Translations under genes and position numbers: made by a program
Notes under the pieces: generated by a model
Seen by the model: only the letters and a program-made list of their open reading frames with translations
Told to the model about the DNA's origin: nothing
The model's database searches: none
Shown: piece by piece, positions 17,749 to 25,533 of the stretch
Layout of the letters: the number at the start of each line of letters is the position of its first letter
How positions within the stretch are numbered: position 1 is the stretch's first letter
Source: UBA5399 sp964464145
Lineage (GTDB): Bacteria > Bacillota > Clostridia > Christensenellales > Christensenellaceae
Assembly (NCBI GenBank): GCA_964464145.1
Contig: CAYXFB010000001.1
Location: 57,539-121,538, forward strand
Length of the DNA stretch: 64,000 bases
Direction: 5' to 3'

Positions 17749-18034
17749 AGGCTGCTTTACCCCTCGTTTCGCAAAAAATATTATGTGGCGGCAATGAACA
17801 TCATATTGTATCATTATATCACAACGGCAAAAATAAACAATTACCTGCATACAAATTTTGTATTATGCAAATTTCATTCGCGAAAAAATACAAATATATG
17901 TGACACGACGTGCTAAATGTGATATAACTGTGTTACAATAGTATGAAAAATAGTGTGGCCGCACTCATATGTTTTGATACACCTGACTTCTATTTAGACA
18001 ACATACGTGAAAGCGCATTAGGGAGGGATAAAGG

Positions 18035-19510
18035 ATGCCTGTACAAAATAACACGCCGCTCAGCTACCTTATGGATATGCTATACATACAGGGTACGCAG
18101 CTGGCGAAAATGGTGCACGTCGACCGCACGGTAATAAGCCGCTGGAAGAACGGCCGCACTGAGCTCAGCATGAAATCTGCCTATTTCGACGATATAGTAA
18201 ATGCCGTACTGGACGTAAACGAACAGCACGGTCTGGGCACACTGGAACGTTTCTTTTCTTCTATAACAAAAAAGACAGTATCCAAGCGCAAGGATCTGCA
18301 CAAGCTGGTATCCTCGTGGCTGGTTTCCAAAGAGTTTGAACGTCAATTCCACGAGGCGGACACTGGCGATCTGTATAGCGCCACATACAAGATTTTTCGC
18401 GGCGCCTCCGGCAAGCAGGACGCCGTCTCATATATGCTGGACGCTTTGGAGGCTTCGGATGACAAAAGCACGCTTTTGTGCTACGACACCACGCAGGACG
18501 CATACGCATACGAACGCGCCGCCGCGCCCTTGCTGCAGGACCGCATAATAAGCTCCTTTGCCGAGCTGGGCGAGCTCTGCATGATTTTTTTTGTAAACCG
18601 CTCTGCCGATCAGATATTTCAAATGTACAGAAACTGGCTGCCCATATTCTTGATGAGGCACGCCAAGACATACTATACCTACGATACGCAGCCGCCCTTC
18701 TACAATTTTATGTACAGCGTAAAGGGACGGCTTTCCCTGGCGGGCTGCTCTCACGAGCACGACCGCCAAAGCCAATATACCGCCGCGTATGACGACCCCA
18801 TAACTATAGCGCAGATGGAGGCCTCGCTTGAAAACATGGCAAGCGGCCTGCCCCTGCTGTTCAGAAAATTTGAAACCAGGGACGTTTGCCTGGACATGCA
18901 GGACGCGGAAATGTCCTCCCTGCTTGACAAAAGCAGCGGCCAGTATATAATCCACAACGATCTGCCGCTCATACCCTTCTCTGCGGATGTATTGGAGCGG
19001 GTGATGGCGGATACAGAGCTGGAATTTGCTGAGGAACGCAGATTGCAGGCCTTTTCACAAAACTGCGCGCTGCAAATGCGGCGGGTAGTGGTCGGTAACG
19101 ATTTTAACAGGATAGTGATAAGCCAAAGCAGCCTGCTGAATTTGCGGGAAAGCGAAAGGATATTTATATCCTCCCTGTCCTCGCTGCTGGAAAGGGAGGT
19201 TTGGCTGGACAGCCACTATATTCTGCATATGCTGCTTGACAAGCTGGAGGCTTCCCTAAGCGACGTGAACCTGGAGCTGGCGCTCTGCCCCGCCGGCTTT
19301 GAGATCTTCCTCCCCAACAACACTCTTTGGGTGAAAAACCACGGCTTTGCCTATTTAGCGGCCGACCACGACCTGTCCGTGCGCCTTATATCCAGCGAGT
19401 TTATGACCGTGAACGCATTCTATATGGCGGCGGAAAAATATTGGACACGCCTGCCCTATGAATGCAAACAGCGCAAATGGATACGCGAGCAGCTGGAATC
19501 GCTCAGATGA
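18035..19510 (+). CDS. HTH-domain protein of unknown function
   Basis: A 491-residue protein. The N-terminus looks like an XRE-type helix-turn-helix (about 8-50: LMDMLYIQGTQLAKMVHVDR, then VISRWKNGRTELS). The remaining 400 or so residues have no motif I recognise; they look soluble, mixed alpha/beta, with scattered Cys and no membrane span. GGAGGG lies about ten bases before the ATG. Proteins of this layout may be one-component regulators whose large C-terminal part senses a ligand; that is inference. Its last 8 bp overlap the 3' end of the convergent flavin/ferredoxin gene. No operon partner. Confidence 0.6.
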   Translation: MPVQNNTPLSYLMDMLYIQGTQLAKMVHVDRTVISRWKNGRTELSMKSAYFDDIVNAVLDVNEQHGLGTLERFFSSITKKTVSKRKDLHKLVSSWLVSKEFERQFHEADTGDLYSATYKIFRGASGKQDAVSYMLDALEASDDKSTLLCYDTTQDAYAYERAAAPLLQDRIISSFAELGELCMIFFVNRSADQIFQMYRNWLPIFLMRHAKTYYTYDTQPPFYNFMYSVKGRLSLAGCSHEHDRQSQYTAAYDDPITIAQMEASLENMASGLPLLFRKFETRDVCLDMQDAEMSSLLDKSSGQYIIHNDLPLIPFSADVLERVMADTELEFAEERRLQAFSQNCALQMRRVVVGNDFNRIVISQSSLLNLRESERIFISSLSSLLEREVWLDSHYILHMLLDKLEASLSDVNLELALCPAGFEIFLPNNTLWVKNHGFAYLAADHDLSVRLISSEFMTVNAFYMAAEKYWTRLPYECKQRKWIREQLESLR

Positions 19511-20129
19511 TGTCCGCCTTGCGCGACCGATCTCTGCGTTCTATAGCGTCCGCCGGGCAGTTTTCCACGCACAGGCCGCAGTGCAGGCAGCTTTGCTGGC
19601 CTATGGCGTAGGGCGCGCCCGGCTCTATGCACTGCTGCGGGCATATTTCCGCGCATGTCCCGCAGGCGGTGCACACATCCGTTATTTCGTAGCCCTTTAA
19701 CCGCTCCGGCCATCCCCCCAGCAATATGGTCTCGCGGTAAATCGGGCTCTTCGAAAGATCAAAATACTCTCCCTGCCCCTCGCATATGCAAAAAACGTCC
19801 AATATATCACGGCTGGAACCGGAGTAAACCTCCTTCATAGATGGGTTTCCCTCAAAAATAGCATCCAGCAGCGACCGATCCGCCCGCTCCACCCTTCCGC
19901 GCAAGGACAGCATTTCCCAATTTTTGGTCATGCCCGTTATGGCGACAAATTTTTGTTCCATGAGCTGTTCGTAAAACTCTTTGCCGCGCGCCGTCAAAAA
20001 ATAGAGCCTGTCCTCCTCCACCAGCATAACGTCCACTATGCGCACGGTGGGTCGCCCGTCCTCTGCTATGGTGGCGAAGGCCATGTCCTTCACCTCTCGC
20101 ATAAGCTTCAAAAAATGTTTTGCTTCCAT
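19503..20129 (-). CDS. Pyridoxamine-oxidase-like FMN domain fused to 2x[4Fe-4S] ferredoxin
   Basis: A 208-residue fusion. Residues 1-125 form a split-barrel flavin domain of the PNPOx-like family (FATIAEDGRPTVRIVDVM). Residues 150-200 carry two ferredoxin motifs, CTACGTCAEICPQQC and CLHCGLCVENCP, each with the CxxCxxCxxxCP pattern. Such proteins are thought to shuttle electrons between ferredoxin-type clusters and flavin; the substrate is unknown. The longest frame begins at 20156, but ATG 20129 has GGAGGA five bases upstream and matches the family start. Convergent with the HTH gene (8-bp overlap). Confidence 0.85.
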   Translation of the reverse strand: MEAKHFLKLMREVKDMAFATIAEDGRPTVRIVDVMLVEEDRLYFLTARGKEFYEQLMEQKFVAITGMTKNWEMLSLRGRVERADRSLLDAIFEGNPSMKEVYSGSSRDILDVFCICEGQGEYFDLSKSPIYRETILLGGWPERLKGYEITDVCTACGTCAEICPQQCIEPGAPYAIGQQSCLHCGLCVENCPADAIERRDRSRKADII

Positions 20130-20194
20130 GTCGCTCCTCCATAAGTTGATATACACATTTTATTTTATTATATCACCATTTAGCGGCACAGCCA

Positions 20195-20226
20195 AAAAAA
20201 ACCGCCTCGCGGGGGCGGTTCTTTTT
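20195..20226 (-). terminator. Terminator between the OYE-type reductase and the FMN/ferredoxin gene
   Basis: AACCGCC...GGCGGTT hairpin (around 20200-20220) with poly-A on the left and poly-T on the right, lying in the short gap between the two minus-strand genes; functional direction minus (A run at 20193-20199 read as T). Confidence 0.55.
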
Positions 20227-20235
20227 ATCTGCGTA

Positions 20236-21486
20236 TCAGGTATGCTTTTCTTTAAGCAGTCCCTTTTCAGCGCGTATTTCCTTCATACGCTCCGTGTAGG
20301 GCGGGTTGTATGTGGAGCAGCCCACATTTTCCTGCCGGATCAAAAACTCTATGCAATTATCGCAGGCCGTGCACCATTTTATCTCCTCCTCGCGCCCCTC
20401 CATCATCTTTTTGGCCACGTATGGATCGGCGAAGGATTGGCGCCCCAGGCAGACCATGTCCACCACGCCCTCCTCTATGTTTTTGTTGCCCCAGAAGCGC
20501 AGGCTGTTTTTCTCCGGCGCCACCGCCTGGAAATTTGTTCCCTTGCCGTTGCGGAATATGCTGTAGGCAGAGCCTATCACCGCCGTTTCCTTCTTTAGAT
20601 TGTCCCGGCACACCTTTTGGAAATACTGGTGCAAATAGCCGTAATCGGGCAGCTTCTTGTCCGGCTGGGAAAGCGCCAGCGTGTGCGAGGGCGAACCTGC
20701 CGACTGTATAATATACTTTGCGCCGCGCTCTTCCAGCCCCTTTATGAGGTCAATGGATTCCGTGAGGTCCATGACGGCGGTATCCGCGCCCGCGCAGCCC
20801 TGCCCGCCCGGGAAGCCCTCGTATATGGACACCTTGGAGCCCACTATAAAGTTCGGATCGTTCACCTCTTTTATCACGCGCTCCGTCAGATCGAAGGCGT
20901 ACTGGCGGCGGTTTTCCCACGCTCCGCCGTATTTCCAGTTGTGTCTGTTGAAGGGGCGGAGTATCTGCGAACCCAGATAGCCGTGGCAGAACTTGAGGTC
21001 CACGCCGTCCGCGCCCGCATCGTGCGCTATTTTGGCGGCCAGCACAAGCTCGTCCATTATGCGCTTTATCTCGTCCTCGCCTATCTGCCGCGCGTCCTCA
21101 TAGCCGTAGAGCGGCTGCTCGGTTACGCGTATGCGCTGCGAAAACTCCGGGTGGCTTATCTCTCCCGAGTGCGTCAGCTGAAAAACCAGCACCACGTCCT
21201 TGTTTATGCCGCGCATATGCTGCACGAAATCCGCGAGTGGCTTTTGGTTGTGCGGCAATATGCTCAACTGGTTTTTACGCGAAATATTGTCGTACTGCGC
21301 GGTTATGGCCTCCAGATCAATAAAGCCGGAGCCGCCCTCAAAAAGCTTTTCATAGCGCTCGTAGGTGCGCTTTGTGGGGTTTCCCTTGTCGTCCGCGTCG
21401 CAGCACTCCATAGCGTTTATGGCTATGCGGTTTGGCGCGGTCTTGTTGCCTATTTTTATGGGTGTGAACAGCAATTCCTGGGTCAT
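20236..21486 (-). CDS. NADH:flavin oxidoreductase, Old Yellow Enzyme type with 4Fe-4S motif
   Basis: A 416-residue TIM-barrel flavoenzyme. FMN-binding elements appear at TPIKIGNKTAPNRIAINAM (N-terminus), the active-site strand has DGVDLKFCHGYLGSQILRP (HGYL motif), and the C-terminus has CTACDNC-x12-C, the cluster site of the 2,4-dienoyl-CoA/enoate reductase branch. The FAD/NAD(P) domain of those larger enzymes is absent, so electrons must come from a partner, conceivably the adjacent FMN/ferredoxin fusion. The start at 21486 has AAAGGAGAG upstream; the longer frame to 21603 lacks one. It is divergent from a PAS-LuxR regulator that probably controls it. The substrate is an unknown activated alkene. 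Confidence 0.88.
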   Translation of the reverse strand: MTQELLFTPIKIGNKTAPNRIAINAMECCDADDKGNPTKRTYERYEKLFEGGSGFIDLEAITAQYDNISRKNQLSILPHNQKPLADFVQHMRGINKDVVLVFQLTHSGEISHPEFSQRIRVTEQPLYGYEDARQIGEDEIKRIMDELVLAAKIAHDAGADGVDLKFCHGYLGSQILRPFNRHNWKYGGAWENRRQYAFDLTERVIKEVNDPNFIVGSKVSIYEGFPGGQGCAGADTAVMDLTESIDLIKGLEERGAKYIIQSAGSPSHTLALSQPDKKLPDYGYLHQYFQKVCRDNLKKETAVIGSAYSIFRNGKGTNFQAVAPEKNSLRFWGNKNIEEGVVDMVCLGRQSFADPYVAKKMMEGREEEIKWCTACDNCIEFLIRQENVGCSTYNPPYTERMKEIRAEKGLLKEKHT

Positions 21487-21594
21487 TCTTATCTCTCCTT
21501 TGTTTTTTTCGTAAAAAGATTTGTTATATCTTTTAATACATCTAATATATTGCAGTATTTTCAGCCGGGCAACACCATAAAAACACCTATATAT

Positions 21595-21693
21595 TACCAG
21601 CATAAAACTAGTATTTTATAAATAAATTTTTCACTTTTTACTAGCAAACGCTTGACTTTTGTACTGGTATAAAATATATTGATACCAGCATAA
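21595..21693 (+). promoter_or_regulatory. Promoter of the PAS-LuxR gene with dyad and repeated operator-like boxes
   Basis: TTGACT (21652-21657), 17 bp, TATATT (21675-21680). A dyad CTGGTAT-N11-ATACCAG (21664-21670 and 21682-21688) brackets the -10 box. The 11-mer TACCAGCATAA occurs at 21595-21605 and again at 21683-21693. This arrangement between divergent genes suits the LuxR-type regulator or its reductase target; binding is not shown. Confidence 0.5.
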
Positions 21694-21715
21694 CGACATA
21701 GAGAGGCACAGCGAC

Positions 21716-22606
21716 ATGGCAGAGCATTCCAAATACAGTTCGGGCTGGCTTTTCACACCCGATTTCAGCAAGGAGCTAACAATAGAGAACGAACGGAATT
21801 TCTTCGACAGCCCGGACGTTTTCAAGGCTATACTGGAGAGCATACAGGACGGCGTGAGCGTGCTGGATGGTTCGCTGAACATAAGGTATATAAACGCCAG
21901 CCTGCGCCACACATACGAGGATAAAACATTGTTCCCCGGCCGCAAATGCTACGAATTTTTCCATGCGCGCAGCACCCCCTGCGAGGATTGCCCCTCGCTG
22001 CGCGCGGCACAGAGCAAGCAGCCGGAAACCAGCGTGGTGCGCTATGACCGCCGAAACAACGAGCTTGGCTGGCATCAGCTGTTCGCCATACCTGTGCTGA
22101 ACACGCGCGAAGAGGTCATTTTAATAATAGAATACATTCGCGACGTTACCTTTCAAAACAGCATGGCGGAAAACCTCAGCGAGCTGGCGCAGCGATTTGA
22201 GGCACTGGAAAAGCAAAACGAGATACTGCTGGACATATTGAAGCAGAGCGAGCGAAACCGCGACGCGTTGGAGCAGACCATAACGGCCAATGTGGAGCGC
22301 TTCGTTCGCCCCTCGCTGGAATATCTCAAAAAGACGGTGCGCGCGGAGGACGTGGATTTCGTTAACGGCCTCATAACCGAGATAGTTTTCCCCATAACAA
22401 AAAAGCGGGACAGCGCGATGTCTGCGCTAACCCCGCGTGAGCTGCAGGTGGCCGTGCTGGTGAAGGAGGGCGACACCTCCAAGGAGATCGCCGCAAAGCT
22501 GTGTATAACACAAAAGGCGGTGGATTACCACCGTCTAAACATACGCAAAAAGCTGGGGCTGCCGCGCGAAACAAGCCTGCATACCTATCTGGAGACGCAT
22601 CTGTAG
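21716..22606 (+). CDS. PAS-domain LuxR-type transcriptional regulator
   Basis: A 296-residue one-component regulator. A PAS-like sensor (about 32-148) contains the GVSVLDGSLNIRYINAS start and a CYEFFHARSTPCEDCP segment whose Cys pair could bind metal or sense redox state. A coiled-coil-like linker (about 150-190) leads to a GerE/LuxR HTH: LTPRELQVAVLVKEGDTSKE near 238 and KAVDYHRLNIRKKLGL near 266. GAGAGG upstream. It is divergent from the OYE-type reductase gene and shares its promoter region with repeated boxes, so it probably controls that gene. No phospho-acceptor domain is present. Confidence 0.88.
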   Translation: MAEHSKYSSGWLFTPDFSKELTIENERNFFDSPDVFKAILESIQDGVSVLDGSLNIRYINASLRHTYEDKTLFPGRKCYEFFHARSTPCEDCPSLRAAQSKQPETSVVRYDRRNNELGWHQLFAIPVLNTREEVILIIEYIRDVTFQNSMAENLSELAQRFEALEKQNEILLDILKQSERNRDALEQTITANVERFVRPSLEYLKKTVRAEDVDFVNGLITEIVFPITKKRDSAMSALTPRELQVAVLVKEGDTSKEIAAKLCITQKAVDYHRLNIRKKLGLPRETSLHTYLETHL

Positions 22607-22609
22607 ATT

Positions 22610-23290
22610 TTACCGGCTAAGCGATACCTCCACCACCTCGAGCGCGTCGCCCGCCACCGTGAATTTCACTTCGAAATTCTTGTATTCCATGCCGTAAATA
22701 CGCTTGGCGTCACTCTGGTAGGCCGGTCTGGGATCCTGCGCCAGCAGCGCGCACAGCACGGCCGCATCTTCCTCGGAAAGCAATTTCCGCCACTTTTGAT
22801 GTATATGCACCTTTAGCAACGGCTCCGCCGGAGCCGCAAAACCTGCGGTGGCCTGCGGATGGCTGTCCGTATAGGGCAGATAGGGTTTTATATCGTAGAT
22901 GGGCGTGCCGTCCAGCATATCCGCGCCCCGCACATATATGAGCGGCCCATTCTCCGCCGCCAGATCTATGCGCGCAAGCTCCACGCTGGATATGGCTATA
23001 CGGTTTGGCCGGTAGGGCGAGCGCGTGGCAAAAACGCCCCTTCTGGCATTGCCGCCCAGTCTGGGCGGGCGCACCGTGGCAGACCATTCCCCGCCCCGCG
23101 CCTGAGAAAATCCCCAAATTATCCATATATGCGAAAAATCCTCCAGGCCGCGCAGTGCCTCGGGGTTCCTGTATTCCGGTTCGAAAATTATGACCGCGTC
23201 AAGCTGCTCCACCAGTCCGCTCTGCCTCGGTATACCAAATTTAGACGGAAAATCGCTCTTTATACGCGCAATAGTTTTAAGCTCTGCCAT
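22610..23290 (-). CDS. trmO: tRNA N6-threonylcarbamoyladenosine methyltransferase-like protein (TrmO/TsaA)
   Basis: A 226-residue SAM-dependent methyltransferase of the TsaA/YaeB family, which N-methylates t6A37 in tRNA. The family core GVFATRSPYRPNRIAISSVE lies near 86-105, DIKPYLPYTDSHPQA near 133, and LEDFSHIWIIWGF near 49. AGGA lies about ten bases before the ATG. The preceding gap holds a minus-strand promoter. The C-terminal extension of about 60 residues is usual for the longer bacterial members. Not linked to tRNA genes here. Confidence 0.88.
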   Translation of the reverse strand: MAELKTIARIKSDFPSKFGIPRQSGLVEQLDAVIIFEPEYRNPEALRGLEDFSHIWIIWGFSQARGGEWSATVRPPRLGGNARRGVFATRSPYRPNRIAISSVELARIDLAAENGPLIYVRGADMLDGTPIYDIKPYLPYTDSHPQATAGFAAPAEPLLKVHIHQKWRKLLSEEDAAVLCALLAQDPRPAYQSDAKRIYGMEYKNFEVKFTVAGDALEVVEVSLSR

Positions 23291-23400
23291 AACGGCCGTC
23301 CTTTCAAAAAATCGGCTGCCCTCTGCGGCATATTCGCGGCCGCGCAGGCAAACGAAAAGGCGTGTGCATAGAGCCGTAAATCCCCGCCCCCTGTGCCCAT

Positions 23401-23429
23401 TATATAATAAAAATGGCCGATCATGTCAA
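23401..23429 (-). promoter_or_regulatory. Promoter of trmO
   Basis: On the minus strand TTGACA (23424-23429), 17 bp, TATATA (23401-23406). Confidence 0.55.
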
Positions 23430-23506
23430 TCAAATAAGGCATTATGTTAAATTTTTATACGCTTTGTAAAAAATTTATTTACTGCGCGAGAAAATATGGT
23501 TTGTTA

Positions 23507-23515
23507 TGGTATACT
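23507..23515 (+). promoter_or_regulatory. Extended -10 promoter of the zinc-ribbon gene
   Basis: TGGTATACT is a perfect extended -10 (TGnTATAmT type). It ends seven bases before the ATG at 23523, so transcription should start at or one base before the start codon. Confidence 0.5.
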
Positions 23516-23522
23516 GATATAT

Positions 23523-23663
23523 ATGGAATGTAAGCAATGCAAAACAGAAATGATAAAGCGGGCAAGCAAAGCGCCTGTGCAGGCGGTGCAGGTTTTTGTG
23601 TGCCCCAAATGCGGTACGGTGGTCATTATAGACGCGGACGGCGATGAGAAATGGGAGCCGTGA
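23523..23663 (+). CDS. Small zinc-ribbon protein, 46 residues
   Basis: Reads MECKQCKTEMIKRAS at its start, then VFVCPKCGTVV, and ends KWEP. The two CxxC knuckles (residues 3/6 and 27/30) form a typical rubredoxin-like zinc ribbon. No ribosome binding site precedes the ATG; instead an extended -10 element ends seven bases before it, suggesting a leaderless mRNA. A GTG-start methyltransferase follows after 37 bp, possibly co-transcribed. Function unknown; such short ribbons are often nucleic-acid or protein interaction modules. Confidence 0.7.
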   Translation: MECKQCKTEMIKRASKAPVQAVQVFVCPKCGTVVIIDADGDEKWEP

Positions 23664-23700
23664 TATGTCTTTTGAGGGACGCGGCATTTAAGGAGGCAAC

Positions 23701-24369
23701 GTGGACATAAAGCAGCAATTTAACGCTATTTCAAAAAAATATGATCAGCAGCGCAGGCAGCTAATTCCCTGCTTTGATGATTTTTATAAACTTCCGCTTG
23801 AGGTCATAGATTGCCCAAACCCCAGCCCGCGCATACTGGATATAGGCAGCGGCACGGGTTTGTTTACCTCATTTGTGCTGGAAAAATACCCCAAGGCCAG
23901 CTTTACGCTCATAGACTTTTCCGATGATATGCTGGACGTGGCAAAGGAGCGCTTCGCAGGCAATGAAAACTTCGAATATATAGCGGCGGATTACACAAAA
24001 CATTGTTTCAATGAAAAGTTTGATATAATAATCTCCGCCCTGTCCATACACCATCTTACTGCTGAGGATAAGGAGACTCTCTACGCAAAATGCTTTTCGC
24101 TGCTCAGTGAGGGCGGCGTTTTCGTGAACGCGGATCAGGTGTTGAGCCCTCACCCGGCTATCGAAGCAACATTTTATGACCGCATATGGAAATCCGTTCA
24201 GGCGAGCGACCTGCCCTCGGGAGATATAGAAAAAGCGCGCGAGCGCGTGAAGCTGGATGACCCGTCCACCCTTGCAGATCAGCTTGACTGGCTCAGAAAA
24301 GCGGGCTTCAAAGAGGCGGATTGCCTATACAAATACTACAGCTTTTGCGTTATACTCGCCAGAAAATAG
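23701..24369 (+). CDS. Class I SAM-dependent methyltransferase
   Basis: A 222-residue Rossmann-fold methyltransferase. Motif I is ILDIGSGTGLFTSFVL near 48, the acidic residue after strand 2 is in TLIDFSDDM near 73, and motif IV-like DIIISALSIHHL lies near 110. It starts with GTG at 23701 behind a strong AAGGAGG. Acceptor unknown; small-molecule methylation is most likely from overall length and lack of RNA- or DNA-binding additions. It lies downstream of the zinc-ribbon gene and is closed by an intrinsic terminator. Confidence 0.86.
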   Translation: MDIKQQFNAISKKYDQQRRQLIPCFDDFYKLPLEVIDCPNPSPRILDIGSGTGLFTSFVLEKYPKASFTLIDFSDDMLDVAKERFAGNENFEYIAADYTKHCFNEKFDIIISALSIHHLTAEDKETLYAKCFSLLSEGGVFVNADQVLSPHPAIEATFYDRIWKSVQASDLPSGDIEKARERVKLDDPSTLADQLDWLRKAGFKEADCLYKYYSFCVILARK

Positions 24370-24387
24370 CACCATACCGTCTATATC

Positions 24388-24422
24388 GCCGCATTTAAAG
24401 TATGCGGCTATGCGGCTTTTTT
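24388..24422 (+). terminator. Intrinsic terminator after the methyltransferase
   Basis: GCCGCAT...ATGCGGC hairpin followed by TATGCGGC and TTTTTT. Confidence 0.7.
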
Positions 24423-24504
24423 AGCTTTCCCACCGCACCATATGTCCATTCACTAAAAAATATACGAAAATTTAAATATACACCCTTTTTATATAAAATA
24501 TTTG

Positions 24505-24579
24505 TTGACACGCAAATAGTTTGATTATATAATCAACTCAACTGGTCATAACAACATGATGACATGATGACAACTGGTG
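24505..24579 (+). promoter_or_regulatory. Consensus promoter and operator-like repeats of the nucleoside operon
   Basis: TTGACA at 24505-24510, exactly 17 bp, TATAAT at 24528-24533: a perfect consensus promoter. The -10 lies inside a TTGATTATATAATCAA palindrome. Immediately downstream, AACTGGT occurs twice (24540-24546 and 24572-24578) around tandem CATGATGA units and a GTCAT...ATGAC pair, a layout expected for the GntR operator. The remaining 150 bp before the gntR start contain no recognised riboswitch. Confidence 0.7.
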
Positions 24580-24727
24580 TGCGGACGCGTTGAAATATTC
24601 TCTGCAATATTATAGTATAATAAGCATACAGCAAGTGACAAATGCTGAAAACATTATATGGCCGTGTTGCCCGCCGCTAAAGTGGCAAGCGCAGCACGTG
24701 GCCGTTTATAGCAAAGAGGGTGTAGTT

Positions 24728-25459
24728 ATGGCCGAGAAAGTGTTGAAATATCTTTTATTGAAGCACGAGATAGTTGAAAAGATAAACAACGAGGAATACA
24801 AGGTTGGCGAAATGATCCCCAGCGAGCGGGAGTTTATGGATATATACCAAATGAGCCGCATAACCGTGCGCAAAGCCATAGACGATCTGGTGAACGAAGG
24901 CTATCTGCACCGCATACAGGGCAAGGGAACCTACGTAAAAACAGACGAGCACAACTACGATCTGTTTTCGCTGACAAGCTGCACTCAGGATATAATGAAC
25001 AGCGGCATGGTTGCCAGCCGCAAAATAATAAACGCGGAGGTGCTTAGCGCGGATAAGCTGCGCCAACGCAGGCTGGACTTGCCGGACGGCGAGAAGGTGT
25101 TCAAGCTGGAGCGCGTGTATTACGCGGACGGCACACCAATAAACGATACCACAACATATCTGCCGCTCGGCACCTTCCCCGGGCTGGAGAAACACAGCTT
25201 TGACAGGGAATCTCTATATGAAATACTGGAAAAGGAATACGGCGTGCGCATAACAAACGCGCGCAGAACCATAGAGGCGGTGCTGGCGCACGAGGAAGTT
25301 GCGGAAAATCTGGAGGTGAACGAGGGTGAACCGCTGTTGCTTTTCAGAAGCATAACACTGGGTCTGGTGAACGGCGTGGAAAAACCCATAGAGACATTCA
25401 AGTCTCATTACAGGACGGATATATACAAATTCTATTTAAATCAAATACGTACAAAATAA
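24728..25459 (+). CDS. GntR-family (HutC/UTRA) regulator of the nucleoside operon
   Basis: A 243-residue regulator: winged helix at about 8-75 (SEREFMDIYQMSRITVRKAI, wing IQGKGTYVKTD), UTRA ligand domain at about 90-240 (FKLERVYYADGTPINDTTTY). A longer frame from 24590 has no ribosome binding site and an untypical N-terminus; ATG 24728 follows AGAGGG and matches the family. It is the first gene behind the consensus promoter and is followed after 74 bp by the BMP binding-protein gene on the same strand, so it is probably an autoregulated repressor responding to a phosphorylated intermediate of the pathway. Confidence 0.9.
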   Translation: MAEKVLKYLLLKHEIVEKINNEEYKVGEMIPSEREFMDIYQMSRITVRKAIDDLVNEGYLHRIQGKGTYVKTDEHNYDLFSLTSCTQDIMNSGMVASRKIINAEVLSADKLRQRRLDLPDGEKVFKLERVYYADGTPINDTTTYLPLGTFPGLEKHSFDRESLYEILEKEYGVRITNARRTIEAVLAHEEVAENLEVNEGEPLLLFRSITLGLVNGVEKPIETFKSHYRTDIYKFYLNQIRTK

Positions 25460-25533
25460 ATTTGTGCGTTCAATAAAGACGGCGTAAGCCGCAAAATTTA
25501 AAAATCAGGTGAAAAAACCGGAGGTAATTTGTT

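Noticed and set aside
24590..24727. N-terminal extension of the second GntR protein
   Set aside because: No ribosome binding site, sequence untypical for the family; ATG 24728 fits both.
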